Below are positions 1 through 7,421 of a stretch of DNA of 10,696 bases, in pieces. This DNA comes from Chloroflexota bacterium (GTDB taxonomy: Bacteria > Chloroflexota > Dehalococcoidia > Lucifugimonadales > UBA826), in NCBI GenBank assembly GCA_002718095.1, contig PBDP01000002.1, positions 105,240 through 115,935 of the forward strand, read 5' to 3'. A program made the position numbers and the translations under genes. The notes below the pieces were generated by a model that did not search any database, was not told the origin of the DNA, and saw nothing but the letters and a program-made list of their open reading frames with translations. Position 1 is the stretch's first letter, and every line of letters begins with the position of its first letter.

Positions 1-525
1 GCATTTCGAGATCAAGCTATGCTTCAAATAACATATGCAAGTGGCCTACGGGTATCTGAGTTGATTAATTTAGATGTTGGGGATGTAGATCTAACAAGCC
101 AAAAAGTAAGATGCATAGGAAAAGGAAATAAAGAAAGAATAATCCCATTCCATAATCAAGCCAAGATATCTATACAAGAATATCTTAAAAAATTTAGGTC
201 TCAATATAAAAATCAACGCTCTGGCAATGCCTTATTCATAAACAACAGAGGTTCACGACTTACGAGGCAAAGTTTTTGGCTAATAATAAAAAAATATTCC
301 ATAATAAACGGAATATCAGATAAAATGACTCCTCACACATTAAGACATAGTTTTGCTACTCATTTATTACTAGGAGGAGCACCTATTAGACATGTCCAAG
401 AATTGCTCGGGCATGCTAATATTGCAACAACACAAATTTATACTCATCTAACAAAAGAATTTATTAGAGAAGAATACGAACAAGCTCATCCGAGATCAAA
501 ATTAAATAATTACAAATACATATAA
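1..525 (+). CDS. xerD: Tyrosine recombinase XerC/XerD, 3' part (5' end outside window)
   Basis: Xer recombinases resolve chromosome dimers at dif sites during division. The open frame runs from base 1, where Ala-Phe-Arg-Asp-Gln-Ala precedes the first Met, so the gene starts upstream; an ATG at 19 would lie in mid-domain. The visible 174 residues are the catalytic domain with the full active-site set, numbered from the Met at 19: Arg11 (SGLRVSEL), Lys35 (IGKGNKER), His106 and Arg109 (HTLRHSFATHLL), His132 (GHANIATTQ) and the nucleophile Tyr141 (IYTHL). The tail ending in AHPRSK is typical of housekeeping XerC/XerD proteins rather than phage integrases. The next gene starts 13 bp after the stop. 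I cannot tell XerC from XerD, so the symbol is a best guess. Nothing suggests the gene is broken. Confidence 0.9.
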   Translation, partial: AFRDQAMLQITYASGLRVSELINLDVGDVDLTSQKVRCIGKGNKERIIPFHNQAKISIQEYLKKFRSQYKNQRSGNALFINNRGSRLTRQSFWLIIKKYSIINGISDKMTPHTLRHSFATHLLLGGAPIRHVQELLGHANIATTQIYTHLTKEFIREEYEQAHPRSKLNNYKYI

Positions 526-538
526 AGGAGTAAATGAT

Positions 539-844
539 ATGCCAAGCAAAGGTAAAAACAGAGCTGCAAGGCAATCGCAACTCAGGAACAAAAGAAAAAA
601 AGGTTCAGCCAATGTTGTAGATTCTAGGACACAACAATCAAAAGCTTCAACAGAAATATCATCTCCAGTGATTGAGTCTAGTGCAATCCCTCAAAAAGAA
701 GTTACTAAAAAAATGAGATCTTCTTCTTCAACTACATTGTTGAAATATCCTTACTTAAAAGGCGAACTAATTAGAATATCATCTATATCTGTCATAATAT
801 TACTGGCATTAATATCATTTAATTTCATATCACTATTTGAGTGA
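539..844 (+). CDS. Small basic protein with one C-terminal membrane helix, function unknown
   Basis: I do not recognise a named family. The 101 residues divide into a very basic N-terminus (residues 1-22, rich in Lys/Arg, with RAARQSQLRNKRKK), a polar Ser/Thr-rich linker (23-70), and a single hydrophobic helix at 79-99 (ISSISVIILLALISFNFIS) ending at Phe-Glu. This looks tail-anchored, with the basic part probably cytosolic and perhaps contacting nucleic acid or membrane phosphates. The ATG is preceded by a clear AAAGGAG about 9 nt upstream, which supports the start and real translation. The gene is 13 bp after the recombinase stop and 30 bp before uvrC, so all three are probably co-transcribed. 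Similar short basic proteins beside uvrC in Chloroflexota are a recollection, not something tested here. Confidence 0.7.
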   Translation: MPSKGKNRAARQSQLRNKRKKGSANVVDSRTQQSKASTEISSPVIESSAIPQKEVTKKMRSSSSTTLLKYPYLKGELIRISSISVIILLALISFNFISLFE

Positions 845-874
845 TATAAATGATTATTTCCAAATATAAAATTA

Positions 875-2725
875 ATGGTCAGTACTAATTTCACAGAAAG
901 ATTAAAACAAACTCCCAAATCTCCTGGCGTTTATCGAATGTACAACAAATCAGGAAAGATAATTTATATTGGCAAAGCATCTAACCTACAAAATAGACTA
1001 AGGTCATATTTTAATAAATCAAAAACGCAAACCCCCAAAATCAAAACTTTAATAAAAGTCTTAAAAAATTTTGATTTCACAGTAACAGAATCAGAACAGG
1101 AAGCTTTAATACTAGAATGTAATCTTATAAAAGAATATCAACCTCGATTCAATTCTCGTTTAAAAGATGATAAAAGCTATCCATTTATTAAAATTGATAC
1201 TTCCGAAGAATTTCCTCAAGTATATATAACTAGAAACATATCCTTCAATAATCCTAATGATAAATATTTTGGTCCTTATGCAAGTGCTAGCAGTATCCGC
1301 AAAACTCTAGCTTTATTAAAAAAGTTATTCCCATATCGATCGTGCACAAAACCTATAACTGGAAAAGATGAAAGGGCTTGTTTAGATTATCATATCGGAA
1401 GGTGTGTAGGCCCATGTATAGGAGAGTCTAGCAAAGAACAATATAATGAGATTATAAATCAAGTAATAATGTTTCTTGAAGGAGATACAAGTAAAATTGT
1501 TAAGTCACTTAAGGCAAAAATGATGTTCTCGGCAGACAACTTAGAATTTGAAAAGGCCTCTCATTTAAGAGATCAAATCAGAGCCATAGAAAAAGTCCAT
1601 GAAGGTCAGAAAGTCCTAAAAATTAATTCTTCCAATTTTGATGCCATAGCTTTATCGCAATCACAAGATGAAGCTTGGGTGGAAGTATTTTTTATTCGCC
1701 AAGGCAAATTAATAGGCCGTGATAATTATTTAATGAGTATTGGAGAAGATGACGATGAATCTTCTATCCAAACAGCTTTCATAAAACAATTTTACAAGGT
1801 CACTCCTTATGTACCACCACTAATATTAACTCAGCATGAGATTACAGAAGAGGAAGAAGATATATTAATAAGTTTTTTAAGTACTAAAAGACACGGTAAA
1901 GTAAATATACATACTCCTAAAAGAGGTGAACGCCGAAAACTTGTCAAAATGGTAGAAGAAAATGCTTCTAAAGGCATGGACCAATTAAAAATATCTAGAT
2001 TTGTAGAAAGTGATAATAGTGAAACGGCATTAAAAGAAATTCAAGAAGCACTCAACCTTCCTCAAAAACCTTACCGGATAGAATGCTATGACATATCAAA
2101 TATCCAAGGAACAAATGCAGTTGGGAGTATGATTGTATTTGAAAATGCGAGTCCCAAAACATCTGATTACCGAAGATTTAAAATTAAATCTGTAGAAGGC
2201 ATTGATGACTATTCAATGATGCAAGAAATGCTATCAAGACGTTTTAAAAAGATTGTATATTCCGCTAAATCATCTCCCGACAATCAAAATTCATGGATTA
2301 AGAAACCTGATTTGGTGTTAATAGATGGAGGAAAAGGACATCTAGGTGCTGCTTTACAAGTATTTCTAAACCTTGGAATAACTGACATATCAATAGCGAG
2401 TATCGCAAAATCAGAAGAAGAAGTATTTGTTCCAAAAACTCCCGAACCAATCATCCTTCCTCGAAATTCACAAGGTTTATTTTTATTACAAAGAGCAAGA
2501 GATGAAGCTCATAGATTTGCGATAACGTATCACAGGACACGCAGATCAAAATCCGCCACATCCTCTTCACTTGATATGATCCCCGGAATAGGTCCTAAAA
2601 AGAAACGACATCTTATACGAAAATTCGGTTCAGTAAAGGTAATAAAGGAATCTAGTGTGACCGAAATAGCCTCAACTCCAGGAATGACGTTAAAATTAGC
2701 CAATCTACTGAAAGAATATCTATAA
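875..2725 (+). CDS. uvrC: UvrABC excinuclease subunit C
   Basis: UvrC joins the UvrB-DNA complex in nucleotide excision repair and makes both cuts around the lesion. The 616 residues match the usual length (about 600). Domain order: GIY-YIG nuclease at about 15-95 (GVY 18-20, YIG 31-33, conserved Glu in EALILECNLIKEYQPRFN); a four-cysteine segment with Cys157, Cys169, Cys177 and Cys181, the iron-sulfur ligands of this family; a UVR helix hairpin at about 204-240 that binds UvrB; an RNase H-like nuclease with Asp406 (ECYDISNIQG), Asp484 (LIDGGKGHL) and His546 (RDEAHRFAI); and tandem helix-hairpin-helix motifs at 566-616 (IPGIGPKKK, then TPGMTLKLA). All key residues are present. No good Shine-Dalgarno precedes the ATG. 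An in-frame stop lies 24 bp upstream, so no longer start is likely. The 3' end is 18 bp from the convergent PIN gene. Confidence 0.97.
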   Translation: MVSTNFTERLKQTPKSPGVYRMYNKSGKIIYIGKASNLQNRLRSYFNKSKTQTPKIKTLIKVLKNFDFTVTESEQEALILECNLIKEYQPRFNSRLKDDKSYPFIKIDTSEEFPQVYITRNISFNNPNDKYFGPYASASSIRKTLALLKKLFPYRSCTKPITGKDERACLDYHIGRCVGPCIGESSKEQYNEIINQVIMFLEGDTSKIVKSLKAKMMFSADNLEFEKASHLRDQIRAIEKVHEGQKVLKINSSNFDAIALSQSQDEAWVEVFFIRQGKLIGRDNYLMSIGEDDDESSIQTAFIKQFYKVTPYVPPLILTQHEITEEEEDILISFLSTKRHGKVNIHTPKRGERRKLVKMVEENASKGMDQLKISRFVESDNSETALKEIQEALNLPQKPYRIECYDISNIQGTNAVGSMIVFENASPKTSDYRRFKIKSVEGIDDYSMMQEMLSRRFKKIVYSAKSSPDNQNSWIKKPDLVLIDGGKGHLGAALQVFLNLGITDISIASIAKSEEEVFVPKTPEPIILPRNSQGLFLLQRARDEAHRFAITYHRTRRSKSATSSSLDMIPGIGPKKKRHLIRKFGSVKVIKESSVTEIASTPGMTLKLANLLKEYL

Positions 2726-2743
2726 TTTGTGAGAAAAATTAAG

Positions 2744-3193
2744 TTATAATTCTTCCAGCATAATCCATTCAATGTCGATGTCCTTTAACAAGTTATTTCT
2801 AGTACTAATAACTGGACATCCCATATTTTGTGCAAGCGCACATGTAACTGAATCTTCTATCAAGTCCAAGTTTGGATCTGATAGATTGAACAAATCAACT
2901 TGCCCATATGGATTTGTATCTAGAGATGCTGACCTATAAAAATATCCCGCTTTCATGGCCATATCAACAGTCAAAGAAATAGAATTTATAAATTTCAATA
3001 AACTTAAAAAACCTATCTCAGATTTTCTATCAAAAGAATTTGATTTCGATAAAACAAATAAAGAATATGCCGAAACAGATATCACAATACTCTCATCAAT
3101 GGCATCGTGGATAAGCTTCTTTGCACTTAAATCGCCTTCCTTATACGACAATAATACTGATGAGTCTATTACAACGTTGTCCATCTCTCTCAC
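2744..3193 (-). CDS. PIN-domain protein, VapC-like toxin with incomplete acidic site
   Basis: PIN proteins of VapBC modules are Mg2+-dependent RNases that cut tRNA or rRNA unless held by the antitoxin. The 149 residues show the PIN pattern: VVIDSSVLL at the start with Asp10, an ISVSAY strand at 38-43, and a closing EDSVTCALAQNMGCPVISTRNN block with Asp114. Two expected acidic positions differ. The Glu that normally follows the IS strand aligns with Leu45, and the last Asp of the usual T-x-D aligns with Asn133. Nuclease activity may therefore be weak or lost, though this alignment was made by eye. The start is a GTG at 3193 whose GTGA overlaps the stop of the upstream antitoxin gene, a layout typical of coupled translation. 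An in-frame ATG at 3184 is the alternative start. Confidence 0.7.
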   Translation of the reverse strand: MREMDNVVIDSSVLLSYKEGDLSAKKLIHDAIDESIVISVSAYSLFVLSKSNSFDRKSEIGFLSLLKFINSISLTVDMAMKAGYFYRSASLDTNPYGQVDLFNLSDPNLDLIEDSVTCALAQNMGCPVISTRNNLLKDIDIEWIMLEEL

Positions 3194-3489
3194 TCAAATG
3201 CCTCACGTGCTATTCTTTTAGCATCTTCTTCAGATATATCAATTGGTGACCCAAGCGGCTCATTAACCTGAATACTTATAGTAGAATTATCCCAAACAGA
3301 ATCCACGTTACTGCGAGCCTCTACGCTCACATTATCCGGTATATCAAGATATAAAGATAATGATTTTTCTAAAATATCTCGCATAGACAATCGTTGTTCT
3401 GTAGCCTTAGACTTAGCTTTTATATAAATATCTTCTCGAATATTTGCGAATATTTGCCTGGTGGGTCCTTCGTTTTTGCGTCTAGGCAT
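3190..3489 (-). CDS. Ribbon-helix-helix antitoxin, VapB-like
   Basis: The 99 residues carry a short ribbon-helix-helix DNA-binding segment at about 11-49 (RQIFANIREDIYIKAKSKA, then helix-forming SMRDILEKSLSLYL). An acidic, less ordered C-terminal half would be the toxin-binding part. Antitoxins of this type bind the toxin and repress their own promoter. The ATG at 3489 is preceded by AAAGGTG at suitable spacing. The gene overlaps the PIN gene by 4 bp in toxin-antitoxin order (antitoxin first). The pair is on the minus strand between plus-strand operons, as expected of an inserted module. Within the gene, at 3437-3456, a 10-bp tandem repeat CGAATATTTG encodes part of the DNA-binding strand. 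The exact antitoxin family cannot be fixed from sequence alone. Confidence 0.65.
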   Translation of the reverse strand: MPRRKNEGPTRQIFANIREDIYIKAKSKATEQRLSMRDILEKSLSLYLDIPDNVSVEARSNVDSVWDNSTISIQVNEPLGSPIDISEEDAKRIAREAFE

Positions 3490-3514
3490 AAGTCACCTTT
3501 ATATAATAAATAGT

Positions 3515-3546
3515 TATATATATATATGTATGTATACGTGTGCACG
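3515..3546. promoter_or_regulatory. 32-nt alternating pyrimidine-purine tract in divergent promoter region
   Basis: The 118 bp between the antitoxin start and the glycerate kinase start must hold both promoters. It contains 32 consecutive bases of strict pyrimidine-purine alternation, first TA repeats, then TATG units, then GTGTGCAC. Such tracts can melt, extrude cruciforms or adopt Z-DNA under supercoiling. The short dyads inside could also be the antitoxin's operator. I found no convincing -35/-10 pair. The alternation is seen directly; the role is inferred. Confidence 0.4.
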
Positions 3547-3607
3547 AACTTTACCACATACATTAGAATATTGCATATGTTAACGTATTTATACACAAGG
3601 ATATAAA

Positions 3608-4762
3608 ATGAAAATAATAATAGCTCCACAAGCGTTTAAAGGAAGTATTAGTGCCCTAAAGGTTGCAGAGGCAATGTCTGAAGGAGCTTTAAAGATTTTC
3701 CCTAAAGCTAAAATTGTTATATGTCCTGTCGCTGACGGAGGTGATGGCACATTAGAGACTCTTGTAGATATTTCAAATGGGGAAATAAATAAATGTTCTG
3801 TTCATAATCCTATGGGAAAAATAATCGATGCTGAATGGGGTGCTATGGGAGATGGCAAAACTGCTGTTATAGAAATGGCAAGATCTTCAGGTTTAGCTTT
3901 ATTAGATCCCAAAAAACTAAATCCTTTAAAAGCCTCAACATATGGATTAGGAGAATTGATACAAGACGCGTTAAATAAAGGTTTTAAAAAATTTATAATA
4001 GGAATTGGTGGTAGCGCAACAAATGATGCTGGCGCAGGAATGGCTCAGGCGTTAGGCGTAAAATTACTAGATCGCAAAGGTGTAGAAATTGCTCCTGGAG
4101 GAATCAATCTGATGAATCTAACTACAATAGACATGTCAGGTATTGATGAGAGGATTTTAGATTCAGATTTCCAAATTGCGTGCGACGTTACAAATCCTTT
4201 GACAGGACCGGAAGGTGCTTCTGAGGTATACGGACCTCAGAAAGGGGCAACACGCAAAATGATAGATGATTTAGATGCATCTCTTCAACATTTTAATGAA
4301 ATAGTGATAAAAACATTTAATAAAGATATTTCAAAAGTACCAGGTTCTGGTGCAGCAGGTGGGCTAGGTGCCGGAATGATTACTTTTACAGACGCAACAC
4401 TACGTCCAGGAATAGATATAGTATTGGACGCGGTCGCATTAAATGAAAAGATTGCAAAAGCCGACCTTGTTATTACAGGAGAAGGTGCTATGGATTTTCA
4501 AACTATATACGACAAAGCTCCTATTGGTGTAGCTAAAATAGCTAAACGACACGGAATACCTACAATAGGAATATCTGGAATGCTTGGTAAAAATTATCAA
4601 CTAGTTCATGAACATGGCATTGATGCTGCAATGTCTATAGTAACAGGACCAATGACTTTGCCAGAAGCGTCTGAGAAATCTTATGAACTAATATCCAATT
4701 CAGTCTCAGAATGCCTTAGATTGATTAATATAGGTTTTAAAATTAAGAATCCTGGAAAATAA
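3608..4762 (+). CDS. glxK: Glycerate 2-kinase, GarK/GlxK family
   Basis: Glycerate kinases of this family phosphorylate D-glycerate with ATP, usually to 2-phosphoglycerate, linking glyoxylate or sugar-acid breakdown to glycolysis. The 384 residues match the family (about 380). Family signatures: N-terminal IIIAPQAFKGSISALKVAEA; PVADGGDGTLETL at 40-52; GIGGSATNDAGAGMAQALG at 132-150; CDVTNPLTGPEGASEVYGPQ at 192-211; GSGAAGGLGAGM at 246-257; and an ITGEGAMDFQT segment near 289. That last block usually reads GEGR-I/L-D followed by GKAP, whereas this protein has GEGAMD and YDKAP, a mild departure. The ATG has a modest AAGG 7 nt upstream. The stop is separated by one base from the next start, so the two genes form a coupled operon with the hydroxy-acid enzyme. 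Confidence 0.93.
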   Translation: MKIIIAPQAFKGSISALKVAEAMSEGALKIFPKAKIVICPVADGGDGTLETLVDISNGEINKCSVHNPMGKIIDAEWGAMGDGKTAVIEMARSSGLALLDPKKLNPLKASTYGLGELIQDALNKGFKKFIIGIGGSATNDAGAGMAQALGVKLLDRKGVEIAPGGINLMNLTTIDMSGIDERILDSDFQIACDVTNPLTGPEGASEVYGPQKGATRKMIDDLDASLQHFNEIVIKTFNKDISKVPGSGAAGGLGAGMITFTDATLRPGIDIVLDAVALNEKIAKADLVITGEGAMDFQTIYDKAPIGVAKIAKRHGIPTIGISGMLGKNYQLVHEHGIDAAMSIVTGPMTLPEASEKSYELISNSVSECLRLINIGFKIKNPGK

Positions 4763-4763
4763 C

Positions 4764-5909
4764 ATGAGAATCAAAGACTGCTACAATTCAGATGATTTCA
4801 GAAATTTAGCCAAAAAAAGGTTACCTTCACCTATTTTTCACTATATAGATGGAGGAGCAGATGATGAAGTAACCCTGACGCGTAATCGTAAAGCATACGA
4901 AACCTGTGATTTAGTGCCTAATGTATTAACAGGTGTAGAAAAAGTTGATTTATCCACTACTGTAATGGGACAAAAATTAGAAATGCCTCTATTTTGTTCT
5001 CCTACAGCATCCCAGCGATTGTTTCATCATGAAGGGGAACATGCTGTTGCAAAAGCTGCTGAAAAATTTGGAACTATGTTTTCAATTTCATCACTGGCCA
5101 CAATAGATTTAGAATCAGTAAGTTCAATCAATACTCCTAAAATGTTTCAAGTGTATTATCACAAAGATAAGGGTTTGACCGAAAGTATGTTAGAAAAATG
5201 TCATGAGGCAAATTTTGATGTCTTAGCACTAACAGTAGATACTGTAGCATTAGGAAATCGAGAAAGAGATTTAAGAACAGGATTTACTGTTCCACTTAGA
5301 TTATCTTTATCTAGTATATTGAGCTTTATAACTCATCCTTCTTGGGGTATAAATTATCTTACTCATTCAAAATTTGAATTACCTATCTTAAAAAAACATA
5401 TAGAAGAAGCTAATTTTGCGATAGCCCTATCTGACTATTTTTCAAAAATGATAGACGTTTCTATTAACTGGAAGGACGCTGAAGAACTCCGAAAAAAATG
5501 GGGTAGAGAATTCTGTATCAAAGGAATTATGAGTGTTGAAGATGCCCAAAAAGCAGTTGATATAGGCGCAACAGGAATAATAGTTTCAAATCATGGTGGG
5601 AGGCAGCTAGATGGAAGTCGTGCTCCTTTTGACCAATTAGAAGAAATTGTAGATGCTGTCGGAGACAAGATAGATATTATTTGCGAAGGAGGAATTTCTA
5701 GAGGGACTCATGTACTAAAAGCTTTAAGTTTAGGTGCTAAGGCTTGTAGTGGAGCTCGCATGTACTTATATGCATTAGCTGCGGGGGGTCAAAATGGAGT
5801 AGAGAAAGCTTTAAGCAATATGAAATCTGAACTAATCCGTGACATGACTCTGATGGGATGTCAAAATATAGATTCACTTTCTAGAAAAAATATCCGGTTT
5901 AGGAATTAA
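4764..5909 (+). CDS. FMN-dependent alpha-hydroxy-acid dehydrogenase/oxidase (LldD/glycolate oxidase family)
   Basis: Members oxidise 2-hydroxy acids (lactate, glycolate, mandelate) to 2-oxo acids with FMN in a TIM barrel. The 381 residues match the family length. Visible landmarks are HYIDGGADDE at 26-35, the SISSLAT flavin segment at 107-113, a YY substrate/flavin strand at 131-132, VDT at 158-160 followed by NRERDLR, Lys253 in CIKGI, and the catalytic block SNHGGRQLDG at 275-284 with base His277 and Arg280. The C-terminal phosphate-binding loop reads EGGISRG, where D-G-G-I-R-R-G is more usual, then SGAR before MYLYALAAGG. It starts 1 bp after the glycerate kinase stop, so the substrate may be a C2-C3 hydroxy acid such as glycolate, glycerate or lactate; sequence alone does not decide. 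Its 3' end overlaps the convergent membrane gene by 4 bp. Confidence 0.9.
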   Translation: MRIKDCYNSDDFRNLAKKRLPSPIFHYIDGGADDEVTLTRNRKAYETCDLVPNVLTGVEKVDLSTTVMGQKLEMPLFCSPTASQRLFHHEGEHAVAKAAEKFGTMFSISSLATIDLESVSSINTPKMFQVYYHKDKGLTESMLEKCHEANFDVLALTVDTVALGNRERDLRTGFTVPLRLSLSSILSFITHPSWGINYLTHSKFELPILKKHIEEANFAIALSDYFSKMIDVSINWKDAEELRKKWGREFCIKGIMSVEDAQKAVDIGATGIIVSNHGGRQLDGSRAPFDQLEEIVDAVGDKIDIICEGGISRGTHVLKALSLGAKACSGARMYLYALAAGGQNGVEKALSNMKSELIRDMTLMGCQNIDSLSRKNIRFRN

Positions 5910-6154
5910 TTTAATACTAATCCCTTAATCATAAATCCTATAATCCAAGCAATAATTAGAATTGGACCACCAGAAAAAAGAAGGCCTTCTTTTTTTTCTT
6001 CTGCAGGACCGGCTAGTTTCATGAAAATTAAAAATCCTACTAACAATAAGGTTAGAAGTATAACTGACGTATTATTAGCACCTAAAAAAGCTCCAATAAT
6101 AAATCCAAAAAGACCCCAAACAAATGGAAATCGTAATACCGTCATTAAATACAT
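5906..6154 (-). CDS. Small three-helix membrane protein, function unknown
   Basis: The 82 residues form three hydrophobic segments at about 9-26, 30-49 and 62-80. They are joined by a short loop and by a charged cytosolic-looking loop AEEKKEG at 51-57. No family is recognised. The ATG at 6154 directly follows the TAA of the DUF1501 gene with no bases between, so translation is probably coupled and the two products may act together; Met4 (6145) is an alternative start. The 3' end overlaps the convergent hydroxy-acid dehydrogenase stop by 4 bp. The stretch encoding the charged loop also forms, on the other strand, a hairpin with a T run that may end the plus-strand operon. Confidence 0.65.
   Translation of the reverse strand: MYLMTVLRFPFVWGLFGFIIGAFLGANNTSVILLTLLLVGFLIFMKLAGPAEEKKEGLLFSGGPILIIAWIIGFMIKGLVLN
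5974..5998 (+). terminator. Possible terminator of the plus-strand operon, inside the antisense membrane gene
   Basis: A perfect 22-nt palindrome centred on GGCC (5974-5995) has an A-rich left arm and a right arm that runs into eight T. Read on the plus strand, it can fold into a 9-bp stem with a GGCC loop ending in a U run, about 65 nt after the dehydrogenase stop. The stem is mostly A-U, so efficiency is uncertain. It lies within the coding sequence of the convergent small membrane protein, where it encodes the Glu/Lys loop, and could be coincidental. Confidence 0.4.
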
Positions 6155-7285
6155 TTATTTATCTATAAAGTCGAATTGCTCAAAAGTACCATTTACTATC
6201 GGTACAGAATCTAATCCAAACCATCTTTCAACTACTGTTGAATAAGTAGACCGAAAATCATTGTTATAGTGTAAGTCACCCTCAAGTTGATCTGCCTCTT
6301 TCAGTGAAGGATACTGTCCGTATAATCCACCTTTTACATCACCACCTATAACGAAAGCAACTCCACCTGAACCATGATCTGTTCCCGAACCATTATCTTT
6401 TATTCTTCTGCCAAATTCAGAGAACACTAATATAATAACTTCATCTTCTCGGCCATGTTCTCTGAGATCGTCATAAAAATCGCCTATGGAACTTGAAACT
6501 TCATTCCATAACTTCGAATGTGTTACTAGTTCTCCAGAATGTGTGTCAAAGCTACCATGCTGAGTATAAAATACTTTTGTACCTAAATCTGCAAGAAAAA
6601 CTTGAGCAATACTTTTCATGTTCTGAGCGAGTGGGTTCGCGGCATATTCTATAGTTGAAGAGTATTTTGCCGGAGCCGTTCTTAATATATCGGCTCCTTT
6701 AAGAGCATCAGAACCAGTTTGGCCTAGAAAATCCATTACAGGGTCTTTTCCTTGTACAGCTCCATACATATGAGAGAAAGCCCTTAAAGCCAACTCTCTA
6801 GTCGATTCATCAGCAATATCTGTAAACAAGCCATAATTTTCTAAATTTCCAACTGATGCCACTGGAACTCCCCGTACAGCTAAAGCTCTTGGCAAACCTC
6901 TTCCAAAATTAACACCAGTTAATACATTTTCAGACTTAGGATCTAAGTCCCTTATAACTCTGCCTAACCATCCTTCAGTTCCTATCTCATCAGGTAGAGC
7001 TGTATGCCATATATCCATGGATCTGAAATGAGATCTATTTGGAGTTGGGTATCCTATCCCATTTATTACTGCCACTTTACCTTCATCATAAAGTCTTTTA
7101 ATAGCATGCATATCAGGATTAAAGCCATACATGTCATCTATTTTCAAAACATTTTCTTGTTCTATGTGAATAGTCTTACGAAAGTCGTAATATTCATCAT
7201 CACCATATGGGACTAGAGTATTTAGATAATCGTTACCACCACTCAATTGAACTACAACTAATGCTTTTTCTTTGGACGCAACCAT
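6155..7285 (-). CDS. DUF1501 family protein (alkaline phosphatase/sulfatase-like fold)
   Basis: DUF1501 proteins are common in marine and environmental bacteria and are related to the alkaline phosphatase superfamily; their substrate is unknown. The 376 residues carry the family marks: LSGGNDYLNTLVPY at 14-27, NRSHFRSMDIWHTA at 83-96, GWLGR at 105-109, HGSFDTHS at 243-250, SEFGRRIKDNGSGTDHGSGG at 289-308 and VIGGDVKGG near 312. Most relatives begin with a Tat signal. This one starts almost directly at the domain, so it lacks an obvious export signal and may be cytosolic. The ATG has AGGAGT 8 nt upstream, which supports the start. Many relatives sit beside a DUF1800 gene; none is seen here. 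The next gene begins right after the stop, and the upstream neighbour is divergent. Confidence 0.88.
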   Translation of the reverse strand: MVASKEKALVVVQLSGGNDYLNTLVPYGDDEYYDFRKTIHIEQENVLKIDDMYGFNPDMHAIKRLYDEGKVAVINGIGYPTPNRSHFRSMDIWHTALPDEIGTEGWLGRVIRDLDPKSENVLTGVNFGRGLPRALAVRGVPVASVGNLENYGLFTDIADESTRELALRAFSHMYGAVQGKDPVMDFLGQTGSDALKGADILRTAPAKYSSTIEYAANPLAQNMKSIAQVFLADLGTKVFYTQHGSFDTHSGELVTHSKLWNEVSSSIGDFYDDLREHGREDEVIILVFSEFGRRIKDNGSGTDHGSGGVAFVIGGDVKGGLYGQYPSLKEADQLEGDLHYNNDFRSTYSTVVERWFGLDSVPIVNGTFEQFDFIDK

Positions 7286-7421
7286 GTTTATTAACTCCTA
7301 AAAATTAGGTAAAACGAGTATTTACAACTGAGGTATAGTATACATAAATTTTATTTTAGATTCCAATATTAAAATAATTAGATATTTTTCAAAATGCATG
7401 TATGTCTATAAGTAGGTAAAT
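7286..7421. promoter_or_regulatory. Divergent promoter region
   Basis: This 136-bp AT-rich gap separates the DUF1501 gene (leftward) from the selenoprotein operon (rightward), so promoters for both should be here. Candidate elements are TTTACA at 7321-7326 with ATAAAT 17 nt further on. There is also a GTATAC dyad at 7338-7343 and an 8-bp A/T inverted repeat (7351-7358 with 7370-7377). None is strong enough to name a start site or regulator. The rightward gene has only a weak TAGGT before its ATG. Confidence 0.35.

Noticed and set aside
2955-3221. Plus-strand 88-aa frame over the PIN gene
   Set aside because: Antisense to the PIN/antitoxin pair, which has clear family motifs and the overlapping start/stop layout.
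3437-3456. Two 10-bp tandem copies as a CRISPR or iteron array
   Set aside because: Only two copies, no spacers, and fully inside the antitoxin coding sequence.
3420-3629. Minus-strand 69-aa frame across the divergent intergenic region
   Set aside because: Low-complexity Tyr/Ile translation of the alternating TA tract; overlaps both real flanking starts.
7004-7216. Plus-strand 70-aa frame inside the DUF1501 gene
   Set aside because: Antisense shadow without a ribosome site or domain.
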